A stretch of DNA of 64,000 nucleotides, taken from assembly GCF_928391935.1 (NCBI RefSeq), contig NZ_CAKMTD010000003.1:183080-247079 (forward strand), in the 5' to 3' direction. The translations under genes and the position numbers were made by a program. Below the pieces are notes generated by a model that had not been told where the DNA came from, made no database searches, and saw only the letters and a list, made by a program, of their open reading frames with translations. Below, piece after piece: positions 1 to 8,133 of the stretch (positions are counted from its first letter, which is position 1; each line of letters begins with the position of its first letter). Source of the stretch: Rothia nasimurium. Its GTDB lineage: Bacteria > Actinomycetota > Actinomycetes > Actinomycetales > Micrococcaceae.

Positions 1-20
1 CTGGCGGTGAATCACGACGA

Positions 21-80
21 GCGCCCTGCGCGAGGAGTGAGAGCGGTTGCGGGCTGATGGAGCACTCCTGGCGCCGTGCC
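21..80. repeat. Structured direct repeat, copy 1
   Basis: A 60-base unit matches 181-240 with a single mismatch seen (position 76). It holds an inverted repeat: AGGAGTG at 33-39 pairs with CACTCCT at 63-69, and GCGCC at 21-25 pairs with GGCGC at 70-74, giving a stem with a seven-base bulge. A third, decayed partial copy lies near 120-142. The stretch 1-309 has no credible gene, although one frame stays open through it. I do not recognise the repeat family. Confidence 0.85.
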
Positions 81-180
81 AACCTGCGCTATCTAGTCAA
101 AGTCCAGTTTGGTAGCAAGCACCCTGCGCGAGGTGCGAGAGCCTAAAATCAAGGTTCTGGTCTTTGAGCAGACCGGGCGA

Positions 181-240
181 GCGCCCTGCGCGAGGAGTGA
201 GAGCGGTTGCGGGCTGATGGAGCACTCCTGGCGCCCTGCC
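181..240. repeat. Structured direct repeat, copy 2
   Basis: Second copy of the 60-base unit, 160 bases downstream of the first and ending about 70 bases before the start codon of the purine nucleoside phosphorylase gene. A second shared word, CCAGTTTGGTA, follows each copy (104-114 and 286-296), so the duplicated unit was probably longer than 60 bases and has since diverged. It may lie in the leader or promoter region of the downstream operon. Confidence 0.85.
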
Positions 241-309
241 TACCCCCTCCTGCTCTCCAGCACCCAGCGGCTAGGCTCCCAACAACCAGTTTGGTACGGT
301 AGAGGTACT

Positions 310-1149
310 ATGACTGACTCAAACATTACCGCTGTCTCAACCGCTGATCCCGCCTACCCTGCCCTGGCCCTAGCCCGCCAGGCGGCGGAGTTCATTGCTG
401 AGAAGACCGGCGTTGAAAAGCACGACATTGCCCTGACCCTTGGCTCCGGGTGGGGCGAAGCTGCCTCCCTGATCGGTGAGACGACGCACGTCCTCTCTGC
501 TGACGAAATACCCGGCTTCCACAAGGCTGCGGTAGCAGGCCACCCCGGCACCCTGACCTCCATTCTGACCGAGGGCGGCAAGCGGGCCCTGGTTATTGGG
601 TCCCGTACCCACTACTACGAGCGCCGGGGCGTGGACGCTGTGGTTCACGGAGTCCGCACCGCAGCTGCAGCCGGTGCCCAGACCATGATCCTGACCAACG
701 GCTGTGGCGGCCTCAACCCCGCCTACTCAGCCGGTGAGCCCGTCCTCATCTCCGACCACATCAATCTGACGGCCACCTCACCCCTGGCTGGGGCCCACTT
801 TGTTGATTTGACCGACGTCTACTCCCCCCGCATTCGTGAAATCGCCCGGGGTATTGACCCGACCCTGCAGGAAGGCGTGTACGCCCAGTTCCCCGGCCCC
901 CATTACGAGACTCCTGCCGAAGTCAAGATGGCCGGTATCTTGGGCGCTGACCTGGTGGGTATGTCCACTGCCCTTGAGGCAATCGCAGCCCGCGCCGCTG
1001 GCCTGGAGGTCTTCGGCATCTCCCTGGTCACCAACCTGGCCGCCGGCATTCAGGAAACCCCGCTCTCCCATGCCGAGGTCATTGAGGCTGGCCAGGCAGC
1101 TGGGCCCCGGATCTCCCGCCTGCTCGCTGACATTATCGCAGCCCTCTAA
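310..1149 (+). CDS. punA: Purine nucleoside phosphorylase (trimeric type)
   Basis: Cytosolic enzyme that cleaves purine (deoxy)nucleosides with phosphate to free base and (deoxy)ribose-1-phosphate. The 279-residue protein has the hallmarks of the trimeric PNP family: LGSGWG (about 44-49, phosphate loop), AGHPG, TNGCGG, FPGPHYETPAEV, GMSTALEA with the purine-site glutamate region, and TNLAAG. The ATG at 310 is preferred over the upstream in-frame start at 109 because it has a purine-rich AGAGG just upstream, fits the family's length, and avoids translating the repeat. It is followed by a mutase gene and deoC on the same strand, which suggests nucleoside salvage. Confidence 0.93.
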   Translation: MTDSNITAVSTADPAYPALALARQAAEFIAEKTGVEKHDIALTLGSGWGEAASLIGETTHVLSADEIPGFHKAAVAGHPGTLTSILTEGGKRALVIGSRTHYYERRGVDAVVHGVRTAAAAGAQTMILTNGCGGLNPAYSAGEPVLISDHINLTATSPLAGAHFVDLTDVYSPRIREIARGIDPTLQEGVYAQFPGPHYETPAEVKMAGILGADLVGMSTALEAIAARAAGLEVFGISLVTNLAAGIQETPLSHAEVIEAGQAAGPRISRLLADIIAAL

Positions 1150-1161
1150 GATGGCCTAGCT

Positions 1162-1204
1162 GGACGCCCCCGCCCCGGTTCAGGTAAGCCGGGGCGGGAC
1201 GTCC
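1162..1204 (+). terminator. Strong GC hairpin between PNP and mutase genes
   Basis: CCCGCCCCGG (1169-1178) pairs with CCGGGGCGGG (1189-1198), extended outside by GGACG (1162-1166) with CGTCC (1200-1204). No long T-run follows, so it could be a weak terminator, an attenuator or an mRNA processing site rather than a full stop to transcription. Confidence 0.5.
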
Positions 1205-1235
1205 TGACCCCACCCTCTTCTTCAAGGAAAACACC

Positions 1236-2915
1236 ATGACAACTGACCTATTGAAGCAGGCCCGCGCCTGGGCCGCTCTCGACCCTGACCCTGAAACCAA
1301 GGCCCAGCTTGAGGGCCTCATTGCCCAGGTAGAAGCCGGCGACGAGGCCGCAACCGCTGATCTGGCTGACCGTTTCTCAGGCACCCTGCAGTTCGGTACC
1401 GCTGGCCTGCGGGCAGAACTGGGGGCTGGCCCCATGCGGATGAACCGCGTCGTCGTCCAGCGGGCCGCCCAGGGCCTGGCTAACTATGCCACCGCCCGCG
1501 CCCAGGCCGAGGGCTGGGAGAAGATTTCTGCCGTCGTTGGCTTCGACGCCCGCAAGAACTCCGATATTTTCGCCCTTGACACTGCCGCTATTTTCACGGC
1601 CGCCGGTATTGCCGTCCAGCTCATGCCCTCTGCCCTGCCCACCCCCGTCACCGCCTGGGCAACCCGCGAATACGGGGCTGAAATCGGTGTCATGGTGACC
1701 GCCTCCCACAACCCGCCTAACGACAACGGCTACAAGGTCTACCTGGGCGGGGCAGCTGTTGAGCCCGGGGCCCGCGGCGCCCAGATCATTCCCCCCTACG
1801 ACGGCGACATCGCCGCCGCCATTGCCGCCGTTGATACCCCGGTACTGGCAGAGGACGGCTGGGAGGTCCTGCCCGAGAGCGTAGCTGCCGACTACATCGC
1901 CCGCGTCACCCCCCTGGTCGAGCAGAAGGAACGCGACCTCAAGATCGTACTGACCCCCATGCACGGGGTAGGCGGTAAGACCGCTGAGGCTGTGCTGCAT
2001 CAGGCCGGTTTCACCAACGTCACCCTGGTGCCCGAGCAGGCAGATCCCGACCCGAACTTCTCCACCGTAGCCTTCCCCAACCCCGAAGAGCCCGGAGCCC
2101 TCGACCTTGCCATGGCCCTGGCCGAAAAGATTGACGCCGACCTGATTATCGCCAACGACCCCGACGCCGACCGCGCCGCCTTTGCCGTCAAGCGAGACGG
2201 CACCTGGGCTATGCTGCGCGGCGACGAAACCGGTGCGATCCTAGCTACCCGGGTGCTGGCGTCCGTCACCAACCCGGCAGAAGCAACCTTCGCCAACTCG
2301 ATTGTCTCCTCCCGCCTGGCAGGGGCCATCGCCAAGGCTGCAGGAGTAGCCCACTACGAAACCCTGACCGGCTTCAAGTGGATTGCCCGCGTCGATAACC
2401 TGACCTTCGGCTACGAAGAAGCCCTGGGCTACTGCGTCGACCACGCCCAGGTGCGCGACAAGGACGGCATCTCAGCCGCCCTGGTCATGGCCGATTATGC
2501 CCAGGAACTCAAGGACGCAGGCTCATCCTTCCCTGCCCTCCTCGATGAGATTGCCACCGAGCACGGCCTCTACGCCACCGACCAGCTCTCCGTGCGCGTC
2601 GACGACCTCGCCCAGATCCCGGCCATGATGAAGCGCCTACGCGCCACTCCCCCGGCTGAGCTGGCCGAATCGCCCGTCGTCGCCGTCGAAGACCTCACCG
2701 AGGGCACCGAAACCCTGCCTCCCACCGACGGCATGCGCTACTACACCGAGGACTCCACCCGAGTCATCGTCCGCCCCTCAGGCACCGAGCCTAAGCTCAA
2801 GTGCTACCTCGAAGTGGTCGTACCGGTCAGCGGGTCCGTCGCCGATGCCCGCCAGGTCGCTAGCACCAAACTGGCCCTGCTCAAGGCAGACATGACAGCA
2901 GCCCTAGGCCTCTAA
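1236..2915 (+). CDS. Phosphosugar mutase, PGM2/PMM family (possible phosphopentomutase)
   Basis: 559-residue alpha-D-phosphohexomutase superfamily protein. Visible in order: the phosphoserine loop TASHNP (about 154-159), the metal loop DPDADR (about 310), the sugar loop GYEEALGY (about 391-398) and the phosphate-binding loop RPSGTEPK near the C-terminus. Its length and the long spacer between loops resemble PGM2/phosphopentomutase-type members more than the roughly 450-residue AlgC/GlmM types. It lies between a PNP gene and deoC. PNP releases pentose-1-phosphate and DeoC consumes deoxyribose-5-phosphate, so a phosphopentomutase role is attractive (inference). Phosphoglucomutase or phosphomannomutase activity cannot be excluded. 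The start ATG has AAGGAAA upstream. Confidence 0.9.
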   Translation: MTTDLLKQARAWAALDPDPETKAQLEGLIAQVEAGDEAATADLADRFSGTLQFGTAGLRAELGAGPMRMNRVVVQRAAQGLANYATARAQAEGWEKISAVVGFDARKNSDIFALDTAAIFTAAGIAVQLMPSALPTPVTAWATREYGAEIGVMVTASHNPPNDNGYKVYLGGAAVEPGARGAQIIPPYDGDIAAAIAAVDTPVLAEDGWEVLPESVAADYIARVTPLVEQKERDLKIVLTPMHGVGGKTAEAVLHQAGFTNVTLVPEQADPDPNFSTVAFPNPEEPGALDLAMALAEKIDADLIIANDPDADRAAFAVKRDGTWAMLRGDETGAILATRVLASVTNPAEATFANSIVSSRLAGAIAKAAGVAHYETLTGFKWIARVDNLTFGYEEALGYCVDHAQVRDKDGISAALVMADYAQELKDAGSSFPALLDEIATEHGLYATDQLSVRVDDLAQIPAMMKRLRATPPAELAESPVVAVEDLTEGTETLPPTDGMRYYTEDSTRVIVRPSGTEPKLKCYLEVVVPVSGSVADARQVASTKLALLKADMTAALGL

Positions 2916-2942
2916 GCCCCACCACACACAAAGGATTTAACT

Positions 2943-3635
2943 ATGACTACCGAACTGACCCAGGCCGAACTCGCGGCCATGATTGACCACACCATCCTGG
3001 CCCCCTCCGCCTCTGAGGCCGATGTGCGCCGCCTCTGCGCCGAAGCCAAGCAGTACGGCTTCGCCTCCGTCTGCGCCAACCCCGTCTGGGCCCCCGTCCT
3101 GGCTGAAGAACTGGCTGGCTCCTCAGCCCTGCCCTGCGTGGTTGTAGGCTTCCCCTTCGGCGCGTCCGCCACCGAAGTCAAGGCTTTTGAGGCCAAGACC
3201 GCCGTTGAGGCCGGGGCCCGCGAGGTCGATATGGTGATCAACATTGCCGACGCCCGCGCAGGCAAGAAGGACGCCCTCGTAGCCGACATCAAGGCCGTCG
3301 CCGACGCCTGCCACGCCGGCGGGGCGATCCTCAAGGTCATTATTGAGACCTCCGAACTGACCGACGAGCAGAAGGTCCTGGCATGCCAGGCCTCCGTTGA
3401 GGCCGGGGCTGACTTCGTCAAGACCTCCACCGGCTACTCTTCTTCCGGCGCGACCGTCGAGGACATTGCCCTCATGCGGGCCACCGTCGGCCCCGATCTG
3501 GGGGTTAAGGCCTCTGGCGGCGTTCGTACCCGCGAAGATGCCCTGGCCATGATTGCCGCAGGCGCTACCCGCATTGGTGCCTCTAAGGGCATTGAAATCA
3601 TTGGGGCCGGTCAGGCCGCTGAGGGCGGCTACTAA
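2943..3635 (+). CDS. deoC: Deoxyribose-phosphate aldolase
   Basis: Class I aldolase that splits 2-deoxyribose-5-phosphate into glyceraldehyde-3-phosphate and acetaldehyde. The 230-residue TIM barrel shows the family signatures: IDHTILAP at the N-terminus, EVDMVINI with the catalytic-relay aspartate, [10 protein letters not shown] with the first lysine, and [11 protein letters not shown] with the Schiff-base lysine. The ATG at 2943 is preceded by AAGGA and starts 27 bases after the mutase gene, so the two are probably co-transcribed. It completes a nucleoside-to-central-carbon route with the two genes upstream. Confidence 0.96.
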   Translation: MTTELTQAELAAMIDHTILAPSASEADVRRLCAEAKQYGFASVCANPVWAPVLAEELAGSSALPCVVVGFPFGASATEVKAFEAKTAVEAGAREVDMVINIADARAGKKDALVADIKAVADACHAGGAILKVIIETSELTDEQKVLACQASVEAGADFVKTSTGYSSSGATVEDIALMRATVGPDLGVKASGGVRTREDALAMIAAGATRIGASKGIEIIGAGQAAEGGY

Positions 3636-3657
3636 GTCTGAAACTACCGGTCATTTT

Positions 3658-3690
3658 GCTGACATGCTGGGTTCTCACCAGCCTGTCAGC
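3658..3690 (+). terminator. Hairpin after deoC
   Basis: GCTGACA and GCTGG (3658-3670) pair with CCAGC and TGTCAGC (3678-3690) around a seven-base loop. TATACT at 3692-3697 could serve as a -10 box for the following small gene, but I see no convincing -35 box at the usual spacing. Either a terminator or part of a promoter region. Confidence 0.4.
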
Positions 3691-3733
3691 TTATACTGGG
3701 AAGTAAAGTACACACACGAAGAAGGACTTCACC

Positions 3734-4015
3734 ATGTCTTCACATTCATCAGCCAATGGCGCCCCCGAGCGCAACGGCACCCCCCAGTACTCAGGCACCA
3801 AGGAGCTGGGGTCAAACATCGCCCTGACCGTCTTCTGTTTCGCCCTGCTGCTGGCCTGCCTCTACACCCTGGGTATGTACCCGGAGGGTGGCTGGATGTG
3901 GTGGACCGTCGCGGTTCTGCTCTACGGCGTTACCTTTATTATTCCCCTCTGGTTCCTGCCTTCGAAGACCAACGAGAAGGTTCACACCGGCGGCGAGGAT
4001 CTCTTCCTCAAGTAG
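3734..4015 (+). CDS. Small membrane protein of unknown function
   Basis: 93 residues with a hydrophilic Ser/Gly/Asn-rich N-terminus of about 28 residues, then two hydrophobic stretches (about 29-48 and 55-76), separated by a tight turn rich in Gly and Trp, and a short charged tail. This is consistent with two transmembrane helices with both ends in the cytoplasm. GAAGGA lies upstream of the ATG. It is flanked by a hairpin upstream and a strong terminator downstream, so it is probably monocistronic. I do not recognise the family; small proteins of this shape are common in Micrococcales. Confidence 0.75.
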   Translation: MSSHSSANGAPERNGTPQYSGTKELGSNIALTVFCFALLLACLYTLGMYPEGGWMWWTVAVLLYGVTFIIPLWFLPSKTNEKVHTGGEDLFLK

Positions 4016-4029
4016 GCCTTTCTGGCTGA

Positions 4030-4070
4030 GGGGGTGGCTCACCTGTAGCGGGTGGGCCACCCCCTTTTTT
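4030..4070 (+). terminator. Rho-independent terminator of the small membrane gene
   Basis: GGGGGTGGC (4030-4038) pairs with GCCACCCCC (4056-4064), followed directly by six T (4065-4070). This is a textbook intrinsic terminator on the plus strand, 15 bases after the stop codon. Confidence 0.92.
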
Positions 4071-4083
4071 GTACCCTCCTACC

Positions 4084-4151
4084 GGTAGGTACCACTTAAA
4101 GCCGAAAAACCCACCTGGCTAGTGGGTTTTTCCGATTTAGATGGTACCTAC
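4084..4151. terminator. Nested bidirectional palindrome at the convergent mfd junction
   Basis: Outer arms GTAGGTACCA (4085-4094) and TGGTACCTAC (4142-4151) enclose inner arms GAAAAACCCAC (4104-4114) and GTGGGTTTTTC (4122-4132). The inner hairpin gives a T-run on either strand. It ends three bases from the mfd stop codon, so it most likely terminates mfd on the minus strand and backs up the plus-strand terminator just upstream. Confidence 0.85.
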
Positions 4152-4154
4152 TGA

Positions 4155-7100
4155 TTAAGAGGCAGCGATACCGGCCTCAAAGATGGAATGGATGAACTGC
4201 TCCGTCCACTCCACCATAGCCCCATCCACCAGGTCCTTACCCCCCACGGCGGACGTCTTGGGGCGGGGAACCAGGATCTGCCAGTTCTCCGTCCCCGGAA
4301 TCTGCCGGTACTGGGCCCCCGGGTACATACGCTCCAACCTCATTTGGCGGGAATCAGGCAGGTCATTGACCGGGAAGAACCGCACCTTGGGCCCCATCGC
4401 AACAATCTCAGTCAGCCCCACGGCCCGAGCCCGCTGACGCAGGGCCGCCACCTTAAAGAGGTTCTCCACCGGCTCAGGCGGGGTGCCGTAACGGTCCACC
4501 AGCTCCTCGTGGGCCTCCGCTAAATCCTCAGCCGTCTGGGCCTGGGCAATCTGACGGTAGGCCGATAGACGCAGGCGCTCCGACGCCACATAGTCATGCG
4601 GCATGTGGGCGTTGACCGGCAGGTCCACCTTAATCTCGGCAGGGGCCTCCTCCTGCTCCCCCCGGGCAAAGTTGGCCACGGCCTCCCCCACCAGGCGCAG
4701 GTAAAGGTCAAAGCCCACACCAGCTATGTGACCCGACTGTTCCCCGCCCAGCAGGTTACCGGCGCCGCGAATTTCCAGGTCCTTCATGGCCAGGCGCATA
4801 CCGGCCCCCAGTTCGTTGTGGGTGGCCACCGCTTTCAGGCGCTCGTGGGCGACCTCGGTGAGCACCTTCTCAGCCGGGTAGAGGAAGTAGGCGTAGGCGC
4901 GTTCCCGGCCACGACCCACACGTCCGCGCAGCTGATGGAGCTGGGACAGGCCGTAATTCTGGGCCTGGTCCACAATCAGGGTGTTGGCGTTTGAGATATC
5001 CAGGCCAGTTTCGACGATGGTGGTGGACACCAGCACGTCGAACTTGCGTTCCCAGAAGTCCACAATAATTTTTTCCAGGCGGGACTCGCTCATACGCCCG
5101 TGGGCCACGGCGATGCGGGCCTCGGGCACCAGCTTCTGGATCTCATTGGCGGCTTCGTCAATACTGGACACCCGGTTGTGCACCACAAAGACCTGGCCCT
5201 CGCGCATAAGTTCACGGCGGATGGCAGCGGTAATCTGCTTGTCGGTGCGGGGCCCGACGAAGGTGAGGACGGGGTGGCGTTCCTCGGGCGGGGTAGCCAG
5301 GGTGGAGGTCTCGCGGATACCTGTTAGGGACATCTCCAGGGTGCGCGGAATGGGGGTGGCGCTCATGGCCAGCACGTCCACGTTGGTGCGCATGGTCTTG
5401 AGCTTTTCCTTGTGTTCCACGCCGAAGCGCTGTTCTTCGTCGATAATGACCAGGCCCAGGTCCTTCCAGTCCACCGATTCGGAGAGAATACGGTGGGTGC
5501 CGACGACCACGTCGACCGACCCGTTCTTAATACCTTCGGCGATTTCTGCTGATTCCTTGGCTTTTTGGAAGCGGGAGAGCACCTTGATGGAAACGGGAAA
5601 GCCCGAGAAACGCTCGGTGAAGGTTTCGTAGTGCTGCTGGGCTAGCAGGGTGGTGGGGACGAGGACGGCCACCTGTTTGCCGTCCTGAACGGCCTTGAAG
5701 GCGGCACGGACGGCGATTTCGGTCTTGCCGTAGCCCACGTCGCCTGAGATCAGGCGGTCCATGGGGATTTCGCGTTCCATGTCGGCCTTGACCTCGTTGA
5801 TGGCCACCAGCTGGTCGGGGGTTTCGTTGTAGGGGAAGGCCTCTTCCAGTTCCCGCTGCCAGGGGGTGTCGGGGCCGAAGGCGTGGCCGCGGGAAGCCTG
5901 GCGGGCTGAGTAGAGTTTGATGAGGTCAGCAGCGATTTCCTTGACGGCCTTGCGGGCCTTGGACTTAGTCTTGGCCCAATCGGAGCCACCCATCTTGGAC
6001 AGCACCGGGGCGTCCCCGCCCACATAGTTGGAGACGAGGTCGAGCTGGTCGGAGGGCACGAAGAGGCGGTCCTTGGGTCCGCCCCGCTTGGAGGGGGCGT
6101 ATTCCAGCACCAGGTATTCCTTCATGGGTTTGGGCTGGCCGGGCATGACGGTTGCCCCGGCGATGGGGCGTTGGATGAGCTCAACGAACTGGCCGATGCC
6201 GTGCTGTTCGTGGACCACGTAGTCCCCGGCTGAAAGGCTCATGGGGTCGACGGCGTTCTTGCGGCGGCGTACCGGCATTTTGCCGCTGCGGAGGTCGCGG
6301 GTGGCGTAGGGGCTGGTGCGGCCCAGAATATCGGCCTCGGTGAGCAGGCCCAGTTTTTCCTCGTCCATCATGAAGCCGCGGCCCATGGAGGCGGTGGTGA
6401 GTTCTAGGATTCCGGCTTCGGGCAGGTCGGTGAGGGTGTCGACGCGGGCGGCGGGGATCTCGGCTTCCTGGAAGAGGTCGAGCAGGCGGGTGAGCGGGCC
6501 GGGGCCGTCGGTGACGACGGTGATCCGCCAGCCGTCCTTGATTTTTTTGCCGACTTCTTCGACGAGTTCGGGGACGTTCCCGGCGTAGGTGTGGGGGGCG
6601 CGGGCAGCCAGCTGGACCGAGTCGACCCCGTCGTCGATGGTGTCGTCGACACCCAGGGCTGTGGTGGCCCACCAGCCGAAGCCCCGAGCGAGGGCGTCCT
6701 GGCGGGTGGCGGAGAGGGTGCGGAAGGACCCTGCGGCTAGCCCGTCGGCCCCGGCTGATCCGAGGTCGATGGGGGTGTCGGTGGTGTCGGTGACGGAGTC
6801 CCAGGCGGCGAGGAGGAACTCCTGGTTGGTGGCCACCAGGTCGGTGGCGCGGGAGCGTACTTTTTCTGGTTCGAAGACCAGGGGTAGGGAGCCTGCCGGT
6901 AGGTGGTCGAAGAGGGTGACCATGTCATCGACGAGGAGGGGGATCAGGGATTCCATGCCCTCGACGTAGATTCCGCCTGCGATTTTCTCTAGCATGGCGG
7001 CTGCCCCGGGGTAGTCCTTTTTGAGGCGGGCTGCCTTGCTCATGACGGTGGGGGTGATGAGCAGTTCGCGGCAGGGCAGGGCGGTGAGGGTGGTGGGTGC

Positions 7101-7802
7101 CTGGGTGCTGGTGAGGGTGCGCTGGTCGGCGACGGAGAACCAGCGGATGGACTCTACCTCGTCGCCGAAGAATTCGATGCGGGCCGGGTGGTTGGCGGTG
7201 GGGGAAAAGACATCGAGGATTCCGCCGCGCACGGCGAATTCTCCGCGTTTGGAGACGAGGTCGACGCGGTTGTAGGCAGCTGCGGCCAAGTCTTTAACGG
7301 TCTGGTCGAAGTCGAGGTCGGCCCCGACGGTAAAGGTGACCGGTTGCATGGCTTCTAGGCCGGCGACGAGTGGTTGCAGCACCGCGCGGACGGGGGCGAC
7401 CAGGACGCGGGGGGCGGCGCCGTCCTGGCCGGTGAGGGAGCGGAGCACAGAGAGGCGGGCCCCGACGGTGTCGCTGCGCGGGGATAGCCGCTCATGGGGC
7501 AGGGTTTCCCAGGCGGGGAAGAGGGCAACCTCACCGGGTTCGAGCAGGGAGGTGAGGGCGGTGACGGTGTCTTCAGCTTCGCGGTCGGTGGCGGTGATGG
7601 CCAGGACGAGCGGGCCCGGCTGATCGTGTTCCCCGGCAGGGAGGTGCCGGGCTAGACCGGCAAGGACGAAGGGGCGGGCCCCGTCGGGGGTGCCGATGAC
7701 AAGCTCGTCGGTGCGGGCTGCCGGTTGTACCTGAGCCTGACGCATAATGTTGGCGTAGGTAGTTTCGCCGGTGAGTGCCTGGGTAAGTCCGGTCAGTGCC
7801 AT
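4155..7802 (-). CDS. mfd: Transcription-repair coupling factor
   Basis: 1215-residue Mfd, which displaces RNA polymerase stalled at DNA lesions and recruits UvrA for excision repair. In order: an N-terminal UvrB-like region; the RNA-polymerase interaction domain starting near YVVHEQHGIGQFVEL; the translocase module with Walker A GDVGYGKTE, the DEEQ box (IIDEEQRFGV), SATPIPRTL, and the second RecA lobe with QLRGRVGRG; and the C-terminal UvrA-binding-surface domain. The length is typical. It stands alone on the minus strand, with 331 gene-free bases upstream and a bidirectional terminator downstream. Confidence 0.98.
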   Translation of the reverse strand: MALTGLTQALTGETTYANIMRQAQVQPAARTDELVIGTPDGARPFVLAGLARHLPAGEHDQPGPLVLAITATDREAEDTVTALTSLLEPGEVALFPAWETLPHERLSPRSDTVGARLSVLRSLTGQDGAAPRVLVAPVRAVLQPLVAGLEAMQPVTFTVGADLDFDQTVKDLAAAAYNRVDLVSKRGEFAVRGGILDVFSPTANHPARIEFFGDEVESIRWFSVADQRTLTSTQAPTTLTALPCRELLITPTVMSKAARLKKDYPGAAAMLEKIAGGIYVEGMESLIPLLVDDMVTLFDHLPAGSLPLVFEPEKVRSRATDLVATNQEFLLAAWDSVTDTTDTPIDLGSAGADGLAAGSFRTLSATRQDALARGFGWWATTALGVDDTIDDGVDSVQLAARAPHTYAGNVPELVEEVGKKIKDGWRITVVTDGPGPLTRLLDLFQEAEIPAARVDTLTDLPEAGILELTTASMGRGFMMDEEKLGLLTEADILGRTSPYATRDLRSGKMPVRRRKNAVDPMSLSAGDYVVHEQHGIGQFVELIQRPIAGATVMPGQPKPMKEYLVLEYAPSKRGGPKDRLFVPSDQLDLVSNYVGGDAPVLSKMGGSDWAKTKSKARKAVKEIAADLIKLYSARQASRGHAFGPDTPWQRELEEAFPYNETPDQLVAINEVKADMEREIPMDRLISGDVGYGKTEIAVRAAFKAVQDGKQVAVLVPTTLLAQQHYETFTERFSGFPVSIKVLSRFQKAKESAEIAEGIKNGSVDVVVGTHRILSESVDWKDLGLVIIDEEQRFGVEHKEKLKTMRTNVDVLAMSATPIPRTLEMSLTGIRETSTLATPPEERHPVLTFVGPRTDKQITAAIRRELMREGQVFVVHNRVSSIDEAANEIQKLVPEARIAVAHGRMSESRLEKIIVDFWERKFDVLVSTTIVETGLDISNANTLIVDQAQNYGLSQLHQLRGRVGRGRERAYAYFLYPAEKVLTEVAHERLKAVATHNELGAGMRLAMKDLEIRGAGNLLGGEQSGHIAGVGFDLYLRLVGEAVANFARGEQEEAPAEIKVDLPVNAHMPHDYVASERLRLSAYRQIAQAQTAEDLAEAHEELVDRYGTPPEPVENLFKVAALRQRARAVGLTEIVAMGPKVRFFPVNDLPDSRQMRLERMYPGAQYRQIPGTENWQILVPRPKTSAVGGKDLVDGAMVEWTEQFIHSIFEAGIAAS

Positions 7803-8133
7803 GGGTTTCTTTCTGCCGTGAAAAAGGGTCGGTCTAAGCCAGGTTCCAGTATCTCACAGCACCAGCTGTCGCCCGGGGGAGGGTCTTCTGGTGGGCAGGG
7901 GCGGCAACACGCCCGAAAGTGTGACTAAGAGGGAGGGACCTTTTTCTCTGATCTCTAGGTGTTTTAGTTCCTTGTACCGTAAAATATTGGCAAGGTATGT
8001 TTGCATAGAACACTAGGGGTTGTATGCGGTTCCCAGATCCAGCTCTTCGCACCGGCTGCCTGGGATAAGGCACATACCTGTTTTCGCCTGCCTCGGCAGG
8101 TTACTGTTTCGCACAAATTTGTATTAGGGACTT
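7803..8133. other. Gene-free spacer upstream of mfd and the lipoprotein gene
   Basis: Divergent intergenic region that must carry promoters for both neighbours. The part after about 7940 is more AT-rich. I see no convincing -35/-10 pair. Near the lipoprotein start, CCTGC (8087-8091) can pair with GCAGG (8096-8100), or alternatively ACCTG (8076-8080) with CAGGT (8097-8101), so two folds compete. No known riboswitch was recognised. Confidence 0.5.

Noticed and set aside
1..240. CRISPR array
   Set aside because: Only two full copies plus one decayed copy, with a unit too long and a spacing too wide for CRISPR, and no cas gene.
109..309. An N-terminal extension of the PNP protein through the repeat
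   Set aside because: The extra 67 residues have no counterpart expected in the PNP family, cover the structured repeat, and lack a ribosome binding site; the ATG at 310 has one.
1377..2000. A 207-codon minus-strand open frame
   Set aside because: It is a shadow of the well-supported mutase gene; the Gly/Val-rich composition is an artefact of reading its complement.
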